Positions 54,930 to 64,000 of a stretch of DNA of 64,000 nucleotides are shown piece by piece. A model generated the notes under the pieces. It was not told the DNA's origin. It saw nothing but the letters and a program-made list of their open reading frames with translations, and made no database searches. Both the position numbers and the translations under genes were made by a program. Origin of the DNA: Faecalispora jeddahensis (GTDB lineage Bacteria; Bacillota; Clostridia; Oscillospirales; Acutalibacteraceae); the NCBI RefSeq assembly GCF_000577335.1, contig NZ_CBYL010000001.1, forward strand, positions 124,001 through 188,000. The letters run 5' to 3'. Every line of letters starts with the position of its first letter. Position 1 is the stretch's first letter.

Positions 54930-56363
54930 TTGGGAGCTTTTTATTACAAAAGCGATCCGATGTTTTGTGAGCTGTTTCAAGATGCGGTAACCAGACACAG
55001 GAATAAAACAGCCGTTGTGTGGAAGGAACAAGCCCTGACCTATCGGGAGCTGGATGAGAAATCCACTCTGGTTGCACAGTGTATTGCAGGAAAAGGCGTG
55101 GGCCATGAAGATATCGTAGCGATTCAAATGGGACGTTCCATTGATTCCATCGCCGCTATGATCGGCGTCTTAAAAGCCGGCGCCGCCTTTGTGTTTTTGG
55201 ATTCCTTATACCCGGCGGAAAGATTGGAATACATAACGGAACACTGTCGATGTCCCCTGATCCTCACCGAAGATTTTATGGATCACCTGGATGCCATGGA
55301 ACGCCGTGTCCCGCCTCCTCACACCCCGGAAGACCTGGCGGTGATCATCTATACCTCCGGCTCAACGGGAAATCCAAAAGGGGTTATGATCGAGCACAAA
55401 AATCTGGCCGCCTTAATCAACAGCTACGCGGAGCTGGAAATGGATGAAAATGATATTTTCGGGGCCTTTGCAAACTTTTGCTTTGTGGCCGCTCTGAATG
55501 ATATTTTTACCCCTTTGGCACTGGGGGCCACCGTAGACATTGTTCCGGATGAGATTCGGAAAGACATTCGGGCATTGGCGAAATATTACATCGAGCATCA
55601 AATCACCATCACCTTTTTACCGCCCCATATGGCGGCAAAATACATAAAATTGGACGCCGACAACACGACGCTGAAAACCCTGCTTGTGGGCAGCGAGGCG
55701 GCGCGCAACCTTCAGCCGCGGCGGTATCAGATACGGAACATCTACGCTTCCTCCGAATTGTGCAGCTTTGTTTCCAGCTATGTGATCACGGAAGAAGCCG
55801 TGTGCTACCCGATCGGAAAAATCAAAAGCTCCTTAAAGTACTATGTGATGGATCAGAACAACCAGGAGGTTGCCGAAGGAGAAGCGGGAGAGCTCTGTAT
55901 TTCCGGCCCTCAGGTTTCCAGAGGGTATTTGAACGATCCCGAAAAAACCGCGGAGCAGTTCATTCAAAATCCATTTACTCAGGAAGAACCCTATCGAATT
56001 CTGTATAAAACAAATGACCTGGTCAAACAGCTTCCGGACGGCAATCTCCAATTTGTATGCCGCAAAGACTGGATGCTGAAAATCAGGGGCTATTGCGTGG
56101 AATCCCATGAAGTAGAGCTGTCGATGCTGAAATATCCCGGGATCACCGAAGCGGCCGTTACCGCGTGTACCGATTGCGGCGGAACCAATATCCTATGTGG
56201 ATATTTTACCGCAAATTGCAAAATAGAAATAGAGGACCTGAAAGCATTTCTGAAAAAACATCTGCCCTACTATATGGTCCCTTTAAAAATGCTGCAGCTG
56301 GACAGCTTCCCGCGCAATCATAACAATAAAACAGACAAGAGTCTTTTGCCGGAAATCAATTGA
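54930..56363 (+). CDS. Free-standing adenylation enzyme (NRPS A-domain / DltA-like, AMP-binding family)
   Basis: A 477-residue ANL-superfamily enzyme. The core motifs are those of amino-acid adenylation domains: LTYRELDEKS, AVIIYTSGSTGNPKGVMIEH, NIYASSELCS, YKTNDLVKQLPDGNLQFVCR, the hinge KIRGYCVESHEVE, and the C-terminal catalytic Lys in RNHNNKTDK. No carrier-protein or condensation domain follows. It activates a carboxylic acid as acyl-AMP, for transfer to CoA or to a carrier protein encoded elsewhere. The TTG at 54930 follows AAAGGAAG and fits the homologous start; the frame is open further upstream without a ribosome site. Confidence 0.82.
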   Translation: MGAFYYKSDPMFCELFQDAVTRHRNKTAVVWKEQALTYRELDEKSTLVAQCIAGKGVGHEDIVAIQMGRSIDSIAAMIGVLKAGAAFVFLDSLYPAERLEYITEHCRCPLILTEDFMDHLDAMERRVPPPHTPEDLAVIIYTSGSTGNPKGVMIEHKNLAALINSYAELEMDENDIFGAFANFCFVAALNDIFTPLALGATVDIVPDEIRKDIRALAKYYIEHQITITFLPPHMAAKYIKLDADNTTLKTLLVGSEAARNLQPRRYQIRNIYASSELCSFVSSYVITEEAVCYPIGKIKSSLKYYVMDQNNQEVAEGEAGELCISGPQVSRGYLNDPEKTAEQFIQNPFTQEEPYRILYKTNDLVKQLPDGNLQFVCRKDWMLKIRGYCVESHEVELSMLKYPGITEAAVTACTDCGGTNILCGYFTANCKIEIEDLKAFLKKHLPYYMVPLKMLQLDSFPRNHNNKTDKSLLPEIN

Positions 56364-56402
56364 TTACCGCAAATCACTGTTACAGTCATTGGAGGAATAC
56401 CC

Positions 56403-57245
56403 ATGTATCAAATTGTCAAAAAGCAGGTGTTAAATCCTACTGTGGTACTTTTGGTCATCGATGCTCCATTGGTGGCAAAGAAAGCACAGCCCGGGCAGTT
56501 TATCATTTTGAGAGTAGACGACACGGGAGAACGCATCCCGTTGACCATAGCGGATTATGATCGGGAGCTGGGTACGGTCACGATCATTTTCCAGATCGTA
56601 GGGGCTACCACCAAACTCCTCGCACAGAAGCAGGAGGGCGAGCATCTGGCAGATTTCGTAGGTCCCCTTGGCACCGCGTCTCATCTGGAGGGTCTGGGAA
56701 AAGTCGCGGTCATCGGCGGCGGTGTCGGCTGCGCGATTGCTTATCCTCAGGCAAAAAAGCTGTTCGGGCTGGGGGCCCATGTAGATGTGGTGACCGGCTT
56801 TCGCAGCAAGGAGCTCATTATTTTGGAAGAGGAGTTCAAAAAGGCCAGCACCAGATATTTCTGTACAACAGATGATGGTTCCAATGGAACAAAAGGATTT
56901 GTATCCGATGTGCTCAGTCGGCTGATCGAGGAAGGAAATCAGTATGACGCCGTGATCGCCATTGGCCCCCTGGTCATGATGAAGGCGATATGTGCCGTCA
57001 CAAGGCCATATCACATCAAAACCATTGTCAGCATGAATCCGATCATGATCGACGGCACCGGCATGTGCGGCGGATGCAGGATCGCGGTGGACGGCCAAAC
57101 GAAGTTCGCCTGTGTGGACGGCCCCGACTTTGACGGGCATCTGGTGGACTTTGACGAGGCGATTCGCCGCAGCAAGCTGTATTCCGGCGAGGAAAAGGAA
57201 CGGTCGCATGCGATGGAATGCCGTCTGATGAAAGGAGTTCAGTAA
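56403..57245 (+). CDS. NfnA-like FAD/NAD(P)-binding oxidoreductase subunit (2Fe-2S)
   Basis: A 280-residue protein of the ferredoxin-NADP reductase / PyrK-like family. An FAD domain (PGQFIILRVDD, ERIPLTIADYD) is followed by an NAD-binding domain (VAVIGGGVGCAIAYPQAKKL). The C-terminal cysteine cluster MCGGCRIAVDGQTKFACVDG binds a [2Fe-2S] centre. It matches the small subunit of NADH-dependent ferredoxin:NADP oxidoreductase (NfnA), also called sulfide dehydrogenase alpha. The partner gene starts 1 nt past its stop codon. It would link NADH, NADPH and reduced ferredoxin formed by the Bcd/Etf reaction. Confidence 0.88.
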   Translation: MYQIVKKQVLNPTVVLLVIDAPLVAKKAQPGQFIILRVDDTGERIPLTIADYDRELGTVTIIFQIVGATTKLLAQKQEGEHLADFVGPLGTASHLEGLGKVAVIGGGVGCAIAYPQAKKLFGLGAHVDVVTGFRSKELIILEEEFKKASTRYFCTTDDGSNGTKGFVSDVLSRLIEEGNQYDAVIAIGPLVMMKAICAVTRPYHIKTIVSMNPIMIDGTGMCGGCRIAVDGQTKFACVDGPDFDGHLVDFDEAIRRSKLYSGEEKERSHAMECRLMKGVQ

Positions 57246-57246
57246 G

Positions 57247-58657
<1,411 letters not shown>

Positions 58658-58737
58658 GCGATACGCTTTGCCGGGTGCATTTGTATTCTTTGTGTTGATG
58701 GGACAAAACAGATTTCGCCATCTTATCTCCTCTATAG

Positions 58738-58783
58738 AAAAAGAAAGACATCCGGGCCAACAAATCCGGATGTCTTTCTTTTT
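58738..58783 (+). terminator. Rho-independent terminator after the Nfn-like genes
   Basis: AAAAAGAAAGACATCCGG (58738-58755) pairs with CCGGATGTCTTTCTTTTT (58766-58783), ending in a T-run on the plus strand. Because the stem is A-rich on the other arm, it can also serve the convergent minus-strand gene ending at 58858. Confidence 0.9.
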
Positions 58784-58857
58784 GCCCAAAAGGTGCCACA
58801 GGAGGTCATATGCCGCCTGTGACACCTTTCCATTTTCCCTGCTTTGGCTTTATGAGT

Positions 58858-59889
58858 TCAGTTTCCCGCTGAATAGCCGTTTTTCATATTGGTATAGCTC
58901 AAATAATTGGAAAGCATCGCGCTCAGGCTATCAGCAAGAGCACTGCGGAGCGCCCTTAATCCCTGTGTCTTTCCGTCCACCGCCTTCTGGCTGGAGTAAC
59001 CCAGCAAAAAGGCCTGCTGTTCCAGCGCAAGTTCGTTTCCCTTCTGCTGTACACTGATGAGATTCTGCTGATAAACCGTGTAGGAATTTTTCAGTGCATC
59101 GTACAGCTTTTGAAATGTCACCTGCTCGGAGGCCCGCACCTGCTGGAGCGCGATCTCCGCGTTGTCCAGCTCATAATCCGTATCGTAATTTTCCTCTGTA
59201 TAATCATAGGTCAGCCTTGCCGCCTTGATTTTCTCGCTGTTTCTCCACATCTCGATCACGTCTGCACCATAATCAACGGCCGCAATCTCTTTAAAATCCA
59301 GATCCGTGGCTGAAAGAGGACTGACATTCATCGGAATATCCCTCGGCAGATTCAGCAGCATGCGCAGGACCGCTTTTTTCTGCGTGAGCTGATCGCTCAG
59401 CTGGGTCAGCGTGCTCTTCGCCTGATCTGCCTGCTGCCGAAGGGAGTCGACCTCCTTCTGCGAAGTATAGCCCAAAGAAAACGCCTGCAGTGCGGTACCC
59501 CACGCTTTTTGAGCGTTGTCCGCGGCCGTCTGCGCCTCGGTAAGGCGCTCGCTGTCCGCGCAGTAGGCAAGGTAAGCCAGCTTTGCGTTCAGCACCGTAT
59601 TTTGCACCTTACTGTCGTACTCTTTTTGCGCCAATTTATACTGGTACTTCGCGGCGTCCTCCGACAGATTGTAGTAATCCGGATCTTCTTTTTTCTCCTT
59701 GGCAATTTTGAGGTTGTTCAGCAGGTTTTGCAGCTCCAGGCTGTAATCCTCCATAATGGTCTGAATCGTATTCATGGAAACCTCCGCCGCCGGATTCGGC
59801 GCGGCCGGTGCCGCTTCCTCCGCAAAAGCGGTGACCGGCAAACTCGCTGCCAAAACAGCTGTCAGCAGAAATGCAATCCACTTTTTCAT
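58858..59889 (-). CDS. TolC-family (outer membrane efflux-like) exported protein
   Basis: A 343-residue exported protein. The signal peptide MKKWIAFLLTAVLAASLPVT is followed by AFAEE, and a Pro/Ala linker comes next. The rest is almost wholly alpha-helical coiled coil with two internal repeats of the OEP type: ALQAFSLGYTSQKEVDSLRQ and QQAFLLGYSSQKAVDGKTQG. That repeat pattern is the TolC hallmark. The gene is downstream of a MacA-like adaptor and a MacB-like permease on the same strand. Without an outer membrane it cannot act as a classical channel; a surface or cell-wall conduit or a scaffold for the pump is possible. Confidence 0.82.
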   Translation of the reverse strand: MKKWIAFLLTAVLAASLPVTAFAEEAAPAAPNPAAEVSMNTIQTIMEDYSLELQNLLNNLKIAKEKKEDPDYYNLSEDAAKYQYKLAQKEYDSKVQNTVLNAKLAYLAYCADSERLTEAQTAADNAQKAWGTALQAFSLGYTSQKEVDSLRQQADQAKSTLTQLSDQLTQKKAVLRMLLNLPRDIPMNVSPLSATDLDFKEIAAVDYGADVIEMWRNSEKIKAARLTYDYTEENYDTDYELDNAEIALQQVRASEQVTFQKLYDALKNSYTVYQQNLISVQQKGNELALEQQAFLLGYSSQKAVDGKTQGLRALRSALADSLSAMLSNYLSYTNMKNGYSAGN

Positions 59890-59950
59890 GTGTTTTCCCT
59901 CCCGAAATCACTTTGGCCGTTTCTTTCCGGCACTGTTCCTGCAAAAGCGT

Positions 59951-61198
59951 TTAGGTTTTAGATGGATTCGGCTTTACCTTCATCCCTTCTTTGATGCTGA
60001 CATCCGGTTCCGACAGCACCGTTTCCCCTTCCTTCAGCCCTTCCAGAATTTCCACCGATTCCTGATCCTGAATGCCTTTTTTCACTGCCCTGATCACTGC
60101 TTTTCCGTCCTGTATGGCAAAGACGCAGCTTTTGCCCTCATAGTCGAATACGGCGGCGAGCGGCACTGTCAAAACATCGTCTTTCTTTTGGGTAATGATT
60201 CGGATATCCGCCTCATACCCTTGTTTCATCTGCGGGAGTGGGCCGGATGGTTCTATGGTCACCTTCACCCTTTTCTGATTGACGCCCAGGGAAGAGGTCA
60301 TCTCCACGGCGCTCGGCGCGATTGCCGCCACCTTGCCTGTCGTCGTCTGCCTGTTTTCTGATCTGTCGATGATTTCGGTCTCATCCCCCAGCTGGATATT
60401 GACCGCATCATCCGCCAAAATATAGGCTTCCAGCTCCATTTTATCTACATTCGCAATCACGAACGCAACGGTTCCCGGGGCGCCGACCGTATTCACTTCC
60501 ACCTTTTTTTCCAGTATCACCCCGTCTATGGGCGATCTGATTTCCTGCTTTTCCAGACTGCGGGATAGGCTTTCCCGGCTCAGCTCCGCCTGCTGCAGCT
60601 GCGCGTTATAAACCGCCTTTACGCTTGCGGGGGTATTCGCCTGCATCTGCTCCAGATCGATTTTGGCGCCCTCAATTTGAGCCTGCGCGCTCTTCATGGC
60701 CGTTTCCTTCGCCTTCAGCTCCTTTGCGCTCAACGCACCCTGATCCGCAAGAAGCTTTGCATAATGATAGTCGTCTGTCGCCAGCGCATACGCATCCTCC
60801 GCCGCCGTGACCGCGAGCTTCAGCTTTTCAATGCTGCTCGCGTAATTTTTTACTTCGCTTCTGCCCTGAAAGGTAGCTTTTATCTCCTGGATCCTTGCGT
60901 CCTGATTCTCGAGCTGGAGCTGTAAATCTGCTTTCTCCATGGACAAAAGCAGGTCTCCCCGCTTGACCTGCTGCCCCACATCGACGGGAATCTCTTGAAT
61001 CAGGCCGCTCCCCTCGACGCTGGCGTTCCGAAGCTCCTTGTATTTTACGGTGCCGATATCCTCCACATATTTGCGGATATCCGCTTTTTGAGCGACTGCG
61101 ACAGGTACTTCGGTGCCCTGATCGGAAAAATACAGCGCCGACAAAGCTGCAGCCGCCACAACGCCGATCCCTAACAGTAATAATTTTTTCTTTTTCAT
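59951..61198 (-). CDS. HlyD/MacA-family periplasmic-adaptor-like subunit
   Basis: A 415-residue membrane-fusion protein. An N-terminal membrane anchor (LLLLGIGVVAAAALSALYF) precedes the biotinyl-lipoyl half-motif (GSGLIQEIPVDVGQQVKRGD). A long helical hairpin runs over about residues 90-200. The second lipoyl half (EIRSPIDGVILEKKVEVNTV) and beta-barrel and C-terminal domains follow. The ATG at 61198 is chosen; an in-frame upstream start at 61234 adds a polar, non-signal segment. It would couple the FtsX-type transporter to the TolC-like protein. Confidence 0.9.
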   Translation of the reverse strand: MKKKKLLLLGIGVVAAAALSALYFSDQGTEVPVAVAQKADIRKYVEDIGTVKYKELRNASVEGSGLIQEIPVDVGQQVKRGDLLLSMEKADLQLQLENQDARIQEIKATFQGRSEVKNYASSIEKLKLAVTAAEDAYALATDDYHYAKLLADQGALSAKELKAKETAMKSAQAQIEGAKIDLEQMQANTPASVKAVYNAQLQQAELSRESLSRSLEKQEIRSPIDGVILEKKVEVNTVGAPGTVAFVIANVDKMELEAYILADDAVNIQLGDETEIIDRSENRQTTTGKVAAIAPSAVEMTSSLGVNQKRVKVTIEPSGPLPQMKQGYEADIRIITQKKDDVLTVPLAAVFDYEGKSCVFAIQDGKAVIRAVKKGIQDQESVEILEGLKEGETVLSEPDVSIKEGMKVKPNPSKT

Positions 61199-61238
61199 GA
61201 TTTCCCAACCCCCTACACAGTGAGATGATCCCATCCAT

Positions 61239-63623
61239 TTATTCCGCGCTCTTGAGCGATTCCACCATATCGATATCCCGAACCTTTTTCCCCAGCAGTA
61301 AATTGGCCGTCAGTGTAAAAATGCCGACCAGCAGCGCGGTGATGAAATAGCTGGAGGGATTCAAAACCGCCGGAAACCACATCGTTTCAGTGGCCGACAT
61401 GTTAAGGACTGCTTGGGTCAGCAGCTTCCCCGGCAAAAGACCGACGAGAACGCCGAAAGCACTGAGAAAGAAATTCTCATAAAACACCAGGCTTTTCAGT
61501 TCGCCCGTCGTAAAGCCCAAGACCGAAAGTGTCGCGATTTCGCGCCTGCGCTCAAAAATATTGATATTAGTAATGTTGTAAATCACCGCGAAGGTCAGAA
61601 CGCCCGCACCTAAGATCATGATGAGAATCATACTGTTCATGGTGCCCATGGTCTGCTCCATATTGGAAACGATCTCCGCCTTTGACTGCACGGTGTTGAC
61701 GTTCATCCTGTCCTTCAACTCCCGCACGACCTCTTTTTCATGCTCCAGATCCTCCAGCCGGACATATGCCGCATTGATCACAGTCCCTTCCCGGAGCAGG
61801 TAATCCAGATATTCCGTGCTGCAGATCGCGCTTTGTCCCAGCAGCTCCATGGTGTTTCCCCGGATGATCACCGGCCGTTTGTCGATTTCTTCATTCTTGC
61901 CCGGGTAAAACGAGCGCAGGAACACCCCGTCCCCGACATTCACTCCCAGCGTATCCATCAGGCGCTTCGGCAACAAAATCCCTTCCTTTGGAATGACCGC
62001 CCGCCTGCCCTCGGCATCCAGAACCCCATACAACTGTGACCCGCTGTCCAGTGCAATGATGCCGATGTCCTTTTTTCTCCACCCGCTGGTGATCTCCATC
62101 CCGCTTTCCAGAACCGGTTCTGCCGATTTGATGTGTTCGATGCTCCGCACATCATTCAGTGCGCTGGCATCCAATATTTTTGAAAAGCTGACTTTTAGAT
62201 CAAATTTTTGAATTTCCCGAAACTGGATATCCATCAGGTAATCGACGGAATTCTGAAAGCCCATCGCCATCAGGATCAGCACGGTGGAAAAGATGATTCC
62301 TACAGAGGCCATCGCGGAGCGCTTTTTATACCGAAAAATGTTCCGGATGATGATTTTCCAGCTGAAATTGATGCTCTTCCAGAACAGCTTCCAATTTTCC
62401 AGAAGAATCTTTCTGCCGGAAGCGGGGGCTTTGGGCCTCATGGATTCGGCCGGCATCAGCCGCAGCTCTTTTCTGCACGCGTTGTAGCCCGCCACCACGC
62501 AGAAAAACAGGGCCAGCAAAGAGGCCGGCAGCACCAGATCCCAGTGGATCACGGCATCGCCGATCGGGAGATTGTAGTATGTATTGTAAAGATCCATCAT
62601 GGCGCTGCCGACCACAAAAATCCCCATCAGCGACCCGATCACGCTCCCCAGAAGCCCGACCATGAGAGGATACGTTTCGTAGTGGAGCATGATGTCCCAA
62701 TCGCTGTAGCCAAGCGCTTTGAGAACCCCCATCAGCGTTCTCTGGTTCTCGATCATTCTTGTCATCGTGATATAGATGATCACCGCCGACGCGATGAAAA
62801 ACAGCATGGGAAAGCTCGTTCCCATCGACTTGAATCCATCTACATCGGAGCTGAACATGCTGTAGCTGAGCTGATCCTTTTTTTCTATTGTGCTGCTCTC
62901 TCCATACTGTTTGAGCATCTCTTTCATTTTTTCCTTTACGGCCTTTGCGTCACCGTTCTGATCCAGCATCACATTGATGTCGTTGACCGTGCCCTGCATA
63001 TCCAGCACGGTCTGAAGATAGGACTTTTTCACATAGACCAGGCCGAATTTTTTGGGGTCGGGGATCAGATCGCCGGCTTCCCGTAGCTCATAGGTATATT
63101 CAGGGCTTTTCGCCGTGCCCACCACCCGCAGCTTGACGCGGCTGCCATTGATGATTGGTTCGATCGTCTGCCCCATCACAAGGCCGTTGGCCTTGAAAAA
63201 TTTCTCTGATACGATGCACTGGTTTCCGGCTTCCGGCGAGAAATAGCTGCCAGAGGTCAGCAGGATATCATTGAGGATTTCCCCTCTTTGCTCGGGAAGG
63301 GAAATCAGCCTGACGATCGCGTTTCTGTCCTGAATGTCGATTCTCGCATCCCGCACGACTCTGCCCTGTGCCGTTTTCACCCCGGGGATCGACCGAATCC
63401 GATCCACCGCCCCTTCCGGAGCGCGGATGACGGTGCTCCAGATATCCGCCAATCGGTATTCGCTGAAATATTTTTCCCCGGCTCCCTCAACGCCCATCAG
63501 CGCGGTATTCATCCCGGTATAAAACATGACGCCGATCATGACCACAGCCAGAACGGACAGAAACTGCCCCTTCGATTCCCCCAGATCGCGGTAGAATTTT
63601 TTCAAAAAAATCCACATTACCAT
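61239..63623 (-). CDS. FtsX/MacB-like ABC transporter permease
   Basis: A 794-residue permease with an N-terminal membrane helix (FLSVLAVVMIGVMFYTGMNT) and a large extracytoplasmic domain. A first FtsX core of three helices is centred on residues 270-390. A second extracytoplasmic domain is followed by a second FtsX core at the C-terminus, so the FtsX unit is duplicated as in the large Firmicute exporters. It probably moves a peptide, antibiotic or lipid with the ATPase whose gene overlaps its start (ATG inside the 3' end of the ATPase gene). Confidence 0.9.
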   Translation of the reverse strand: MVMWIFLKKFYRDLGESKGQFLSVLAVVMIGVMFYTGMNTALMGVEGAGEKYFSEYRLADIWSTVIRAPEGAVDRIRSIPGVKTAQGRVVRDARIDIQDRNAIVRLISLPEQRGEILNDILLTSGSYFSPEAGNQCIVSEKFFKANGLVMGQTIEPIINGSRVKLRVVGTAKSPEYTYELREAGDLIPDPKKFGLVYVKKSYLQTVLDMQGTVNDINVMLDQNGDAKAVKEKMKEMLKQYGESSTIEKKDQLSYSMFSSDVDGFKSMGTSFPMLFFIASAVIIYITMTRMIENQRTLMGVLKALGYSDWDIMLHYETYPLMVGLLGSVIGSLMGIFVVGSAMMDLYNTYYNLPIGDAVIHWDLVLPASLLALFFCVVAGYNACRKELRLMPAESMRPKAPASGRKILLENWKLFWKSINFSWKIIIRNIFRYKKRSAMASVGIIFSTVLILMAMGFQNSVDYLMDIQFREIQKFDLKVSFSKILDASALNDVRSIEHIKSAEPVLESGMEITSGWRKKDIGIIALDSGSQLYGVLDAEGRRAVIPKEGILLPKRLMDTLGVNVGDGVFLRSFYPGKNEEIDKRPVIIRGNTMELLGQSAICSTEYLDYLLREGTVINAAYVRLEDLEHEKEVVRELKDRMNVNTVQSKAEIVSNMEQTMGTMNSMILIMILGAGVLTFAVIYNITNINIFERRREIATLSVLGFTTGELKSLVFYENFFLSAFGVLVGLLPGKLLTQAVLNMSATETMWFPAVLNPSSYFITALLVGIFTLTANLLLGKKVRDIDMVESLKSAE

Positions 63624-64000
63624 TCAATCCTTTCTACCGGAACCGGGGCTTCGTTCCTTTCCACCGCTTCTACTTTCCCGTTTTTGATTCTGACCACCTT
63701 ATCCGCCATTGGGGCGAGCGCGCTGTTGTGAGTGATGATCATTATGGTTTTCTCAAACTCGCGGTTCACATGCTGCAGCAGCTTTAAAATGGATTTTCCG
63801 GTCATATAATCCAGCGCGCCGGTAGGCTCGTCGCAAAGGAGCAGCGTGGGATTCTTGGCAACCGCCCTTGCGATGGAAACCCGCTGCTGCTCGCCGCCGG
63901 AAAGCTGCGCCGGAAAGTTGGCCATTCTTTCCCCCAGCCCCACTTCCGTTAACACTGTGGTGGAATTCATGGGATCGTCGCAGATTTGGGCGGCGATTTC
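63617..64000 (-). CDS. ABC transporter ATP-binding protein, MacB/LolD type (partial, runs off right edge)
   Basis: The C-terminal 127 residues of an ATPase whose start is beyond the right edge; the frame is open to the last base. Seen are the signature [18 protein letters not shown], Walker [13 protein letters not shown] and the switch region IMIITHN. This matches the MacB/LolD class that works with FtsX-type permeases. Its stop overlaps the permease start by a few bases, so the two are translationally coupled. Confidence 0.92.
   Translation of the reverse strand, partial: EIAAQICDDPMNSTTVLTEVGLGERMANFPAQLSGGEQQRVSIARAVAKNPTLLLCDEPTGALDYMTGKSILKLLQHVNREFEKTIMIITHNSALAPMADKVVRIKNGKVEAVERNEAPVPVERIEW

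Overview
The window looks like a chromosomal stretch from an anaerobic Clostridia-type bacterium (Bacillota). The signs are strong AGGAGG-type ribosome binding sites, frequent TTG/GTG starts, lipoprotein-type binding proteins, ROK/GntR/TetR regulators, and a large set of fermentative CoA-ester enzymes with Bcd/EtfAB-type and Nfn-type redox partners. I see no rRNA, tRNA, CRISPR array, insertion sequence or prophage. The genus is not identified.

Layout. (1) 1-6834: two tetR + dikinase cassettes. Each encodes a TetR repressor followed by a phosphotransferase of the PEP synthase / rifampicin phosphotransferase superfamily, and each starts behind a long inverted repeat that overlaps its promoter. 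An FkbM-family methyltransferase gene and about 900 bp of unrecognised DNA lie between them. (2) 6873-24874: an amino-sugar, fucose and peptide region. It has nagA, a cytoplasmic GH29 fucosidase, nagB, a ROK sugar kinase and a ROK repressor; cutC and an unusual two-domain transglutaminase-fold protein; an M17 aminopeptidase; and a complete Opp/Dpp transporter with a divergent second ROK repressor. (3) 25155-33329: an unknown gene, then a nucleoside-hydrolase-like enzyme, a sugar ABC importer without its ATPase, an IlvD/Edd-family dehydratase and a divergent GntR repressor. (4) 33626-58657: a large CoA-ester region built round a predicted 4-hydroxybutyryl-CoA dehydratase with all four Fe-S ligands conserved. 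With it are crotonase, two 3-hydroxyacyl-CoA dehydrogenases, thiolase, class I and class III CoA transferases, two SDRs, acyl-CoA dehydrogenase with EtfBA, a free-standing adenylation enzyme, an Nfn-like pair (second subunit frameshifted), a lactonase-like metallo-hydrolase and two membrane proteins. (5) 58858-64000: a MacAB-like export system with a TolC-type protein, running off the right edge.

How the parts fit. A PAS/AAA+/Fis sigma-54 activator (44499-45899) sits in the middle of region 4. Four near-consensus -24/-12 promoters stand before the abfD operon, the SDR-CaiB-SDR-HBD operon, the flavin oxidoreductase gene and the acyl-CoA dehydrogenase operon, so the region reads as one regulon. 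My reading is that a lactone or hydroxy acid is hydrolysed, activated to its CoA ester, dehydrated to crotonyl-CoA, and then split into an oxidative branch to acetyl-CoA and a reductive branch to a butyryl-type product. The substrate itself is inferred, not shown.
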